From positions 992,001 through 1,056,000 of the forward strand of contig JALIRH010000075.1 of NCBI GenBank assembly GCA_023055505.1: DNA of 64,000 bases. Direction: 5' to 3'. Positions 23,565-35,302 of this stretch are shown one piece after another; positions within the stretch are counted from its first letter, which is position 1, and each line of letters starts with the position of its first letter. The notes below the pieces were generated by a model, which searched no databases, was not told where the DNA came from, and saw only the letters and a list, made by a program, of their open reading frames with translations. Both the position numbers and the translations under genes were made by a program. Origin of the DNA: Callipepla californica brunnescens. Its lineage: Eukaryota > Chordata > Aves > Galliformes > Odontophoridae.

Positions 23565-26500
23565 ATGCACGAACCGCTGTTAACCGCGGATTCCAATTCA
23601 ATCGCATCAATCGCCTTTACTTCTGAGTTTGCCGCTAAGGAAGAAGCGAGTCAGAAGACTGCCGATCACTGTATAGCGGCTTCTCTATTCACCCGGCTGT
23701 CTTTCTATATTAAGGAATCGCGAAAAACACGTGAAAATGAGTCTGTTTCAGGAGCTGTATGAGAATGTATACTGGACATCAGTGTTAGTGAGAGGGAAAT
23801 TTTAAATCCCACTACTTTTCTGCTACTGAATGCAAAGTATGTCTGCATCAGTCATTCACCTGCAAGCACGATTTCAAACTTTTCTCTGACAACTGTTGTT
23901 ATACAATTTAGATCCTCATTGTAACACAGTCAACCCTCGTTTCCTTACTCTACCCAGTGATCCTTTTGATTCTCCACAGAAACATATGCTGTCTAGTGCC
24001 AAGGAAACAGTGTAGATGCTTAAAGTACTTATAGATGTTTCCTCTACCAAATGCATCTGTATTTCCTCCTATTACAATTGTTTCCCAAAATCTTTTCATT
24101 TGAACCTGTAGAATGCAAATTATACGAACGTGCACATACCGGCACAAGCACTATGCACGAACCGCTGTTAACCGCGGATTCCGATTCAATCGCATCAATC
24201 GCCTTTACTTCTGAGATTGCCGGTAAGGAAGACGCGAGTCAGAAGACTGCCTTACACTCTATAGCGGCTTCTTATTCAGCCGTCTACTGTCCTATATAAC
24301 GATTCGCGGTTAACGCATGTAAGGGACTCAGTTTCAGGAGCTGTACGAGAACGTATGCTGAACCCCAATGTTAGTGAGACGAAAAATTTAAATCCCACTT
24401 TGCTCTGCAACTGAATACAAAGTATGTCTGCATCGGTCATTCACCTGCATCACGATTTCAAACTTTTCTCTGAGAAGTGTTCTTATCCATTTGAGATCAA
24501 TTATGTTACACAGTCACTCCTCGTTTCCTTACTCTACACAGTGATCGTTTTGATTCCTCACAGAAACATGTGCTGTTCAGTGCTAAGGAAACAGTGTAGA
24601 TGCTATAATTACTTATAGCTCTTTCCTCTACCAAATGCATGTGTCATTTCACCACATACAATTTTTGCCAGTCAACCTTTTCATTGGAACTTCAATAATG
24701 CAAATTGTAAGAAGGTGCACATACCGGCACAAGCACTATGCACGAACCGCTGTTAACCGCGGATTCCGATTCAATCGCATCAATCGCCTTGACTTCTGAT
24801 TTTGCCGCTAAGGAAGAAGCGAGTCAGAAGACTGCCGAGCACTATATATCGGCTTCACTACTTTTCCGGCAATCATTCTATCTTAACGAATCGCTACTTA
24901 CAAGTGAAAGTGACTCAGTTTCAGGAGCTGTATGAGAATATATACTGGACTCCAGTGTTAGTGAGAGGGAAATTTTAAATTCCAATTTACTCTGCGAATG
25001 AATGCAAAGTATGTCTGCATCGGTCATTCACCTGCAAGCACGATTTCAAACTTTTCTCTGACCACTGTTCTTATCCATTTTAGTTCCTCTATGTAACACA
25101 GTCACTCCTCGTTTCCTTACTCTACCCAGTGATCGTTTTGATTCTCCACAGAACCATATGCTGTCTAGTGCTAAGGAAACAGTGTAGATGCTTAAAGTAC
25201 TTATAGATGTTTCCTCTACCAAATGCATCTGTATTTCCTCCTCTTACAATTGTTTCCCAATAATCTTTTCATTTGAACCTGTAGAATGCAAATTATAAGA
25301 AGGTGCACATAACGGCACAAGCACTATGCACGAACCGCCGTTAACCGCGGATTCCGATTCAATCGCATCAATCGCCTTTACTTCAGAGATTGCCGGTAAG
25401 GAAGACGCAAGTCAGAAGACTGCCGATCATTGTTTTCGGCTTCTCTATTCAGGCGGCTGTCTTGCTATATTTCGAATCGCGACTTTCACGTGAAAGTGAC
25501 TCAGTTTCAGGAGCTGTATGAGAATGTATACTGTACCCCAGTGTTAACGAGAGGGAAATTTTAAATTCCAATATACTCTGTGAATGAATGCAAAGTATGT
25601 CTGCATCGGTCATTCACCTGCAAGCACGATTTCAAACTTTTCTCTGAGAAGTGTTCTTATCCATTTGAGATCCTTTATGTAACACAGTCACTCCTCGTTT
25701 CCTTTCCATACAGAGTGATCTTTATGATTCTTCACAGAACCATGTGCTGTTCAGTGCGAAGGAAACAGTGTAGATGCTTAAAGTAATTAGAGATGTTTCC
25801 TCTATCAAATGCATCTGAATTTCCACCTCTTACAATTCTTTCCCAAGAAACTTTTTTTGGGAGCTTCCTCCATGCAAATTATAAGAAGGTGCACATACCG
25901 GCACAAGCACTATGCACGAACCGCCGTTAACCGCGGATTCCGATTCAATCGCATCAATCGCCTTTACTTCTGAGTTTGCCGCTAAGGAAGACGCGAGTCA
26001 GAAGACTGCCGATCATTGTTTTCGGCTTCTCTATTCACCCGGCTGTCTTTCTATATTAAGGAATCGCGACTTTCACGTGAAAGTGACTCAGTTTCAGGAG
26101 CTGTATTAGAATGTATACTGTACCTCAGTGTTAGCGAGAGGGAAATTTTAAATCCATCTTAACTCTGCTACTGAATGCAAAGTAATTCTGCATCGGTCAT
26201 TCAACTGCAAGCACGATTTCAAACTTTTCTCTGACAAGTGTTGTTATCCATTTTAGATCCTCATTGTAACACATCACTCCTCGTTTCCCTACCATACACA
26301 GTGATCGTTTTGATTCCTCACAGAACCATGTGCTGTTTAGTGCTAAGGAAACAGTGTAGATACTTAAAGTACTTAGACCTGTTTCCTCTAACAAATGCAT
26401 GTGTCATTTCAACACTTACTATTGTTTCCCAGTAAGCCTTTTCATTGGAGCTTCTATAATGCAGATTATAAGAAGGTGCACATACCGGCACATGCTCTAT

Positions 26501-27085
26501 GCACGAACCGCTGTTAACCGCGGATTCCGATTCAATCGCATCAATCGCCTTTACTTCTGAGATTGCCGGTAAGGAAGACGCGAGTCAGAAGACTGCCTTA
26601 CACTCTATAGCGGCTTCACTATTCAGCCCTCTGCTGTCCTATATAACAAATCGCGAATAACGCATGTAAGGAACTCAGTTTCAGGAGCTGTACGAGAATG
26701 TATGCTGAACCCCAAAGTTTTTGAGACGAAAAATTTAAATCCCACTTTGCTCTGCAACTGAATACAAAGTATGTCTGCATTGGTCATTCACCTGCAAGCA
26801 CGATTTCAAACTTTTCTCTGAGAAGTGTTCTTATCCATTTGAGATCCTTTATGTAACACAGTCACTCCTCGTTTCCTTTCCATACAGAGTGATCTTTATG
26901 ATTCTTCACAGAACCATGTGCTGTTCAGTGCTAAGGAAACAGTGTAGATGCTTAAAGTAATTAGAGATGTTTCCTCTATCAAATGCATCTGAATTTCCAC
27001 CTCTTACAATTCTTTCCCAAGAAACTTTTTATTGGAGCTTCCTCCATGCAAATTATAAGAAGGTGCACATACCGGCACAAGCACT
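23565..27085 (+). repeat. 6-monomer HOR unit (type B)
   Basis: Starts are 23565, 24153, 24738, 25326, 25912 and 26499 (m1 to m5, m6b). Length is 3521 bp. Together with the preceding 7-mer it repeats the B-A order seen from 15938, giving a 13-monomer period of 7627 bp (15938 to 23565). Confidence 0.92.
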
Positions 27086-30020
27086 ATGCACGAACCGCTG
27101 TTAACCGCGGATTCCAATTCAATCGCATCAATCGCCTTTACTTCTGAGTTTGCCGCTAAGGAAGAAGCGAGTCAGAAGACTGCCGATCACTGTATAGCTG
27201 CTTCTCTATTCACCCGGCTGTCTTTCTATATTAAGGAATCGCGAAAAACACGTGAAAATGAGTCTGTTTCAGGAGCTGTATGAGAATGTATACTGGACAT
27301 CAGTGTTAGTGAGAGGGAAATTTTAAATCCCACTACTTTTCTGCTACTGAATGCAAAGTATGTCTGCATCAGTCATTCACCTGCAAGCACGATTTCAAAC
27401 TTTTCTCTGACAACTGTTGTTATACAATTTAGATCCTCATTGTAACACAGTCAACCCTCGTTTCCTTACTCTACCCAGTGATCCTTTTGATTCTCCACAG
27501 AAACATATGCTGTCTAGTGCCAAGGAAACAGTGTAGATGCTTAAAGTACTTATAGATGTTTCCTCTACCAAATGCATCTGTATTTCCTCCTATTACAATT
27601 GTTTCCCAAAATCTTTTCATTTGAACCTGTAGAATGCAAATTATACGAACGTGCACATACCGGCACAAGCACTATGCACGAACCGCTGTTAACCGCGGAT
27701 TCCGATTCAATCGCATCAATCGCCTTTACTTCTGAGATTGCCGGTAAGGAAGACGCGAGTCAGAAGACTGCCTTACACTCTATAGCGGCTTCTTATTCAG
27801 CCGTCTACTGTCCTATATAACGATTCGCGGTTAACGCATGTAAGGGACTCAGTTTCAGGAGCTGTACGAGAACGTATGCTGAACCCCAATGTTAGTGAGA
27901 CGAAAAATTTAAATCCCACTTTGCTCTGCAACTGAATACAAAGTATGTCTGCATCGGTCATTCACCTGCATCACGATTTCAAACTTTTCTCTGAGAAGTG
28001 TTCTTATCCATTTGAGATCAATTATGTTACACAGTCACTCCTCGTTTCCTTACTCTACACAGTGATCGTTTTGATTCCTCACAGAAACATGTGCTGTTCA
28101 GTGCTAAGGAAACAGTGTAGATGCTATAATTACTTATAGCTCTTTCCTCTACCAAATGCATGTGTCATTTCACCACATACAATTTTTGCCAGTCAACCTT
28201 TTCATTGGAACTTCAATAATGCAAATTGTAAGAAGGTGCACATACCGGCACAAGCTCTATGCACGAACCGCTGTTAACCGCGGATTCCGATTCAATCGCA
28301 TCAATCGCCTTGACTTCTGATTTTGCCGCTAAGGAAGAAGCGAGTCAGAAGACTGCCGAGCACTATATATCGGCTTCACTACTTTTCCGGCAATCATTCT
28401 ATCTTAACGAATCGCTACTTACAAGTGAAAGTGACTCAGTTTCAGGAGCTGTATGAGAATATATACTGGACTCCAGTGTTAGTGAGAGGGAAATTTTAAA
28501 TTCCAATTTACTCTGCGAATGAATGCAAAGTATGTCTGCATCGGTCATTCACCTGCAAGCACGATTTCAAACTTTTCTCTGACCACTGTTCTTATCCATT
28601 TTAGTTCCTCTATGTAACACAGTCACTCCTCGTTTCCTTACTCTACCCAGTGATCGTTTTGATTCTCCACAGAACCATATGATGTCTAGTGCTAAGGAAA
28701 CAGTGTAGATGCTTAAAGTACTTATAGATGTTTCCTCTACCAAATGCATCTGTATTTCCTCCTCTTACAATTGTTTCCCAATAATCTTTTCATTTGAACC
28801 TGTAGAATGCAAATTATAAGAAGGTGCACATAACGGCACAAGCACTATGCACGAACCGCCGTTAACCGCGGATTCCGATTCAATCGCATCAATCGCCTTT
28901 ACTTCAGAGATTGCCGGTAAGGAAGAAGCGCGTCAGAAGACTGCCGAGCACTATATATCGGCTTCACTACTTTTCCGGCAATCATTCTATCTTAACGAAT
29001 CGCTACTTACAAGTGAAAGTGACTCAGTTTCAGGAGCTGTATGAGAATATATACTGGACTCCAGTGTTAGTGAGAGGGAAATTTTAAATTCCAATTTACT
29101 CTGCGAATGAATGCAAAGTATGTCTGCATCGGTCATTCACCTGCAAGCACGATTTCAAACTTTTCTCTGACCACTGTTCTTATCCATTTTAGTTCCTCAT
29201 TGTAACACAGTCACTCCTCGTTTCCTTACTCTACCCAGTGATCGTTTTGATTCTCCACAGAACCATATGCTGTCTAGTGCTAAGGAAACAGTGTAGATGC
29301 TTAAAGTACTTATAGATGTTTCCTCTACCAAATGCATCTGTATTTCCTCCTCTTACAATTGTTTCCCAATAATCTTTTCATTTGAACCTGTAGAATGCAA
29401 ATTATAAGAAGGTGCACATAACGGCACAAGCACTATGCACGAACCGCCGTTAACCGCGGATTCCGATTCAATCGCATCAATCGCCTTTACTTCAGAGATT
29501 ACCGGTAAGGAAGACGCAAGTCAGAAGACTGCCGATCATTGTTTTCGGCTTCTCTATTCAGGCGGCTGTCTTGCTATATTTCGAATCGCGACTTTCACGT
29601 GAAAGTGACTCAGTTTCAGGAGCTGTATGAGAATGTATACTGTACCCCAGTGTTAACGAGAGGGAAATTTTAAATTCCAATATACTCTGTGAATGAATGC
29701 AAAGTATGTCTGCATCGGTCATTTACCTGCAAGCACGATTTCAAACTTTTCTCTGAGAAGTGTTCTTATCCATTTGAGATCCTTTATGTAACACAGTCAC
29801 TCCTCGTTTCCTTTCCATACAGAGTGATCTTTATGATTCTTCACAGAACCATGTGCTGTTCAGTGCGAAGGAAACAGTGTAGATGCTTAAAGTAATTAGA
29901 GATGTTTCCTCTATCAAATGCATCTGAATTTCCACCTCTTACAATTCTTTCCCAAGAAACTTTTTTTGGGAGCTTCCTCCATGCAAATTATAAGAAGGTG
30001 CACATACCGGCACAAGCACT
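27086..30020 (+). repeat. Rearranged HOR unit m1-m2-m3-(m4/m3)-m4
   Basis: Starts are 27086 (m1), 27674 (m2), 28259 (m3), 28847 (hybrid with m4 head and m3 body) and 29435 (m4). The extra hybrid between m3 and m4 is the product expected from a duplicating exchange between misaligned m3 and m4 monomers. Confidence 0.88.
28847..29434 (+). repeat. Hybrid monomer: m4 head joined to m3 body
   Basis: It opens as m4 (CCGCCG, TTCAGAGATTGCCGG) and changes to m3 (GAAGAAGCG, GAGCACTATATATCGG, CAAGTG). The switch lies between 28917 and 28927. A private base change (GCGCGTCAG for GCGAGTCAG) sits directly after it. This is the only m4-headed monomer in the window without the 16-bp palindrome. Confidence 0.88.
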
Positions 30021-32369
30021 ATGCACGAACCGCCGTTAACCGCGGATTCCGATTCAATCGCATCAATCGCCTTTACTTCTGAGTTTGCCGCTAAGGAAGA
30101 AGCGAGTCAGAAGACTGCCGATCACTGTATAGCTGCTTCTCTATTCACCCGGCTGTCTTTCTACATTAAGGAATCGCGAAAAACACGTGAAAATGAGTCT
30201 GTTTCAGGAGCTGTATGAGAATGTATACTGGACATCAGTGTTAGTGAGAGGGAAATTTTAAATCCCACTACTTTTCTGCTACTGAATGCAAAGTATGTCT
30301 GCATCAGTCATTCACCTGCAAGCACGATTTCAAACTTTTCTCGGACAACTGTTGTTATACATTTTAGATCCTCATTGTAACACAGTCACTCCTCGTTTCC
30401 TTACTCTACCCAGTGATCCTTTTGATTCTCCACAGAACCATATGCTGTCTAGTGCTAAGGAAACAGTGTAGATGCTTAAAGTACTTATAGATGTTTCCTC
30501 TACCAAATGCATCTGAATTTTCACCTCTTACAATTCTTTCCCAGTAAGCCTTTTCATTGGAGCTTCTATAATGCAGATTATAAGAAGGTGCACATACCGG
30601 CACAAGCACTATGCACGAACCGCTGTTAACTGCGGATTCCGATTCAATCGCATCAATCGCCTTTACTTCTGAGATTGCCGCTAAGGAAGACGCGAGTCAG
30701 AAGACTGCCTTACACTCTATAGCGGCTTCTTATTCAGCCGTCTACTGTCCTATATAAAGATCGCGGTTAGCGCATGTAAGGGACTCAGTTTCAGGAGATG
30801 TACGAGAATGTATGCTGAACCCCAAAGTTTTTGAGACGAAAAATTTAAATCCCACTTTGCTCTGCAACTGAATGCAAAGCATGTCTGCATCGGTCATTCA
30901 CCTGCAAGCACGATTTCAAACTTTTCTCTGAGAAGTGTTCTTATCCATTTTAGATCCATTATGTAACACAGTCACTCCTCAATTCCTTACTCTACAAAGT
31001 GATCGTTTTGTTTCTCCACAGAACCATAAGCTGTTTAGTGCTAAGGAAACAGTGTAGATGCTTAAAGTACTTATAGATGTTTCCTCTTCCAAATGCATCT
31101 GAATTTAAACCTCTTACAATTCTTTCCCAATAAACTTTTTATTGGAGCTTCCTTCATGCAAATTATAAGAAGGTGCACATACCGGCACATGCTCTATGCA
31201 CGAACCGCTGTTAACCGCGGATTCCGACTCAATCGAATCAATTGCAGTTACTTCTGAGATTGCCGCTAAGGAAGACTCGAGACAGAGGACGGCCTTACAC
31301 TCTATAGCGGCTTCTTATTCAGCCGTCTACTGTCCTATATAACGATTCGCGGTTAACGCATGTAAGGGACTCAGTTTCAGGAGCTGTACGAGAACGTATG
31401 CTGAACCCCAATGTTAGTGAGATGAAAAATTTAAATCCCACTTTGCTCTGCAACTGAATACAAAGTATGTCTGCATCGGTCATTCACCTGCAAGCACGAT
31501 TTCAAACTTTTCTCTGAGAAGTGTTCTTATCCATTTGAGATCCTCTATGTTACACAGTCACTCCTCGTTTCCTTACTCTACACAGTGATCGTTTTGATTC
31601 CTCACAGAACCATATGCTGTTTAGTGCCAAGGAAACAGTGTAGATGCTTAAAGTAATTAGAGATGTTTCCTCTACCAAATGCATCTGAATTTCCACCTCT
31701 TACAATTCTTTCCCAGTAAGCCTTTTCATTGGAGCTTCTATAATGCAGATTATAAGAAGGTGCACATACCGGCACATGCTCTATGCACGAACCGCTGTTA
31801 AACGCGGATTCCGACTCAATCGAATCAATTGCCTTTACTTCTGAGATTGCCGCTAAGGAAGACGCGAGTCAGAAGACTGCCGATCATTGTTTTCGGCTTC
31901 TCTATTCACCCGGCTGTCTTTCTATATTAAGGAATCGCGACTTTCACGTGAAAGTGACTCAGTTTCAGGAGCTGTATTAGAATGTATACTGTACCCCAGT
32001 GTTAGCGAGAGGGAAATTTTAAATCCATCTTAACTCTGCTACTGAATGCAAAGTAATTCTGCATCGGTCATTCAACTGCAAGCACGATTTCAAACTTTTC
32101 TCTGACAAGTGTTGTTATCCATTTTAGATCCTCATTGTAACACATCACTCCTCGTTTCCCTACCATACACAGTGATCGTTTTGATTCCTCACAGAACCAT
32201 GTGCTGTTTAGTGCTAAGGAAACAGTGTAGATACTTAAAGTACTTAGACCTGTTTCCTCTAACAAATGCATGTGTCATTTCAACACTTACTATTGTTTCC
32301 CAGTAAGCCTTTTCATTGGAGCTTCTATAATGCAGATTATAAGAAGGTGCACATACCGGCACAAGCACT
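30021..32369 (+). repeat. Second HOR family, shortened block (copy 2)
   Basis: Starts are 30021 (m5-headed m1), 30611 (t1), 31196 (t2) and 31783 (hybrid t3/p). Compared with the 9-monomer blocks at 3031 and 42345, the join at 31783 removes the rest of t3, t4 and the start of p, and the second p, X and m6 are missing. An m2 follows at 32370, returning to the main HOR. Confidence 0.85.
31783..32369 (+). repeat. Hybrid monomer: t3 head joined to p body
   Basis: The head has the t-specific GACTCAATCGAATC, and the body is p (GACGCGAGTCAG, GATCATTGTTTTCGG, palindrome at 31940). The switch lies between 31823 and 31864. A private GTTAAACGCGG change destroys both the HpaI and SacII sites present in most monomers. 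Confidence 0.82.
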
Positions 32370-35302
32370 ATGCACGAACCGCTGTTAACCGCGGATTCCG
32401 ATTCAATCGCATCAATCGCCTTTACTTCTGAGATTGCCGGTAAGGAAGACGCGAGTCAGAAGACTGCCTTACACTCTATAGCGGCTTCTTATTCAGCCGT
32501 CTACTGTCCTATATAACGATTCGCGGTTAACGCATGTAAGGGACTCAGTTTCAGGAGCTGTACGAGAACGTATGCTGAACCCCAATGTTAGTGAGACGAA
32601 AAATTTAAATCCCACTTTGCTCTGCAACTGAATACAAAGTATGTCTGCATCGGTCATTCACCTGCATCACGATTTCAAACTTTTCTCTGAGAAGTGTTCT
32701 TATCCATTTGAGATCAATTATGTTACACAGTCACTCCTCGTTTCCTTACTCTACACAGTGATCGTTTTGATTCCTCACAGAAACATGTGCTGTTCAGTGC
32801 TAAGGAAACAGTGTAGATGCTATAATTACTTATAGCTCTTTCCTCTACCAAATGCATGTGTCATTTCACCACATACAATTTTTGCCAGTCAACCTTTTCA
32901 TTGGAACTTCAATAATGCAAATTGTAAGAAGGTGCACATACCGGCACAAGCTCTATGCACGAACCGCTGTTAACCGCGGATTCCGATTCAATCGCATCAA
33001 TCGCCTTGACTTCTGATTTTGCCGCTAAGGAAGAAGCGAGTCAGAAGACTGCCGAGCACTATATATCGGCTTCACTACTTTACCGGCAATCATTCTATCT
33101 TAACGAATCGCTACTTACAAGTGAAAGTGACTCAGTTTCAGGAGCTGTATGAGAATATATACTGGACTCCAGTGTTAGTGAGAGGGAAATTTTAAATTCC
33201 AATTTACTCTGCGAATGAATGCAAAGTATGTCTGCATCGGTCATTCACCTGCAAGCACGATTTCAAACTTTTCTCTGACCACTGTTCTTATCCATTTTAG
33301 TTCCTCTATGTAACACAGTCACTCCTCGTTTCCTTACTCTACCCAGTGATCGTTTTGATTCTCCACAGAACCATATGCTGTCTAGTGCTAAGGAAACAGT
33401 GTAGATGCTTAAAGTACTTATAGATGTTTCCTCTACCAAATGCATCTGTATTTCCTCCTCTTACAATTGTTTCCCAATAATCTTTTCATTTGAACCTGTA
33501 GAATGCAAATTATAAGAAGGTGCACATAACGGCACAAGCACTATGCACGAACCGCCGTTAACCGCGGATTCCGATTCAATCGCATCAATCGCCTTTACTT
33601 CAGAGATTGCCGGTAAGGAAGACGCAAGTCAGAAGACTGCCGATCATTGTTTTCGGCTTCTCTATTCAGGCGGCTGTCTTGCTATATTTCGAATCGCGAC
33701 TTTCACGTGAAAGTGACTCAGTTTCAGGAGCTGTATGAGAATGTATACTGTACCCCAGTGTTAACGAGAGGGAAATTTTAAATTCCAATATACTCTGTGA
33801 ATGAATGCAAAGTATGTCTGCATCGGTCATTCACCTGCAAGCACGATTTCAAACTTTTCTCTGAGAAGTGTTCTTATCCATTTGAGATCCTTTATGTAAC
33901 ACAGTCACTCCTCGTTTCCTTTCCATACAGAGTGATCTTTATGATTCTTCACAGAACCATGTGCTGTTCAGTGCGAAGGAAACAGTGTAGATGCTTAAAG
34001 TAATTAGAGATGTTTCCTCTATCAAATGCATCTGAATTTCCACCTCTTACAATTCTTTCCCAAGAAACTTTTTTTGGGAGCTTCCTCCATGCAAATTATA
34101 AGAAGGTGCACATACCGGCACAAGCACTATGCACGAACCGCCGTTAACCGCGGATTCCGATTCAATCGCATCAATCGCCTTTACTTCTGAGTTTGCCGCT
34201 AAGGAAGACGCGAGTCAGAAGACTGCCGATCATTGTTTTCGGCTTCTCTATTCACCCGGCTGTCTTTCTATATTAAGGAATCGCGACTTTCACGTGAAAG
34301 TGACTCAGTTTCAGGAGCTGTATTAGAATGTATACTGTACCTCAGTGTTAGCGAGAGGGAAATTTTAAATCCATCTTAACTCTGCTACTGAATGCAAAGT
34401 AATTCTGCATCGGTCATTCAACTGCAAGCACGATTTCAAACTTTTCTCTGACAAGTGTTGTTATCCATTTTAGATCCTCATTGTAACACATCACTCCTCG
34501 TTTCCCTACCATACACAGTGATCGTTTTGATTCCTCACAGAACCATGTGCTGTTTAGTGCTAAGGAAACAGTGTAGATACTTAAAGTACTTAGACCTGTT
34601 TCCTCTAACAAATGCATGTGTCATTTCAACACTTACTATTGTTTCCCAGTAAGCCTTTTCATTGGAGCTTCTATAATGCAGATTATAAGAAGGTGCACAT
34701 ACCGGCACATGCTCTATGCACGAACCGCTGTTAACCGCGGATTCCGATTCAATCGCATCAATCGCCTTTACTTCTGAGATTGCCGGTAAGGAAGACGCGA
34801 GTCAGAAGACTGCCTTACACTCTATAGCGGCTTCACTATTCAGCCCTCTGCTGTCCTATATAACAAATCGCGAATAACGCATGTAAGGGACTCAGTTTCA
34901 GGAGCTGTACGAGAATGTATGCTGAACCCCAAAGTTTTTGAGACGAAAAATTTAAATCCCACTTTGCTCTGCAACTGAATACAAAGTATGTCTGCATTGG
35001 TCATTCACCTGCAAGCACGATTTCAAACTTTTCTCTGAGAAGTGTTCTTATCCATTTGAGATCCTTTATGTAACACAGTCACTCCTCGTTTCCTTTCCAT
35101 ACAGAGTGATCTTTATGATTCTTCACAGAACCATGTGCTGTTCAGTGCTAAGGAAACAGTGTAGATGCTTAAAGTAATTAGAGATGTTTCCTCTATCAAA
35201 TGCATCTGAATTTCCACCTCTTACAATTCTTTCCCAAGAAACTTTTTATTGGAGCTTCCTCCATGCAAATTATAAGAAGGTGCACATACCGGCACAAGCA
35301 CT
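32370..35302 (+). repeat. Main HOR segment m2-m3-m4-m5-m6b (m1 missing)
   Basis: Starts are 32370 (m2), 32955 (m3), 33543 (m4), 34129 (m5) and 34716 (m6b). It resumes the main HOR after the t block without an m1. The m2 is preceded by the X/p-type leader (AATGCAGATTATAAG), not the usual m2 leader (AATGCAAATTATACG), which marks the junction upstream of 32370. Confidence 0.87.
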
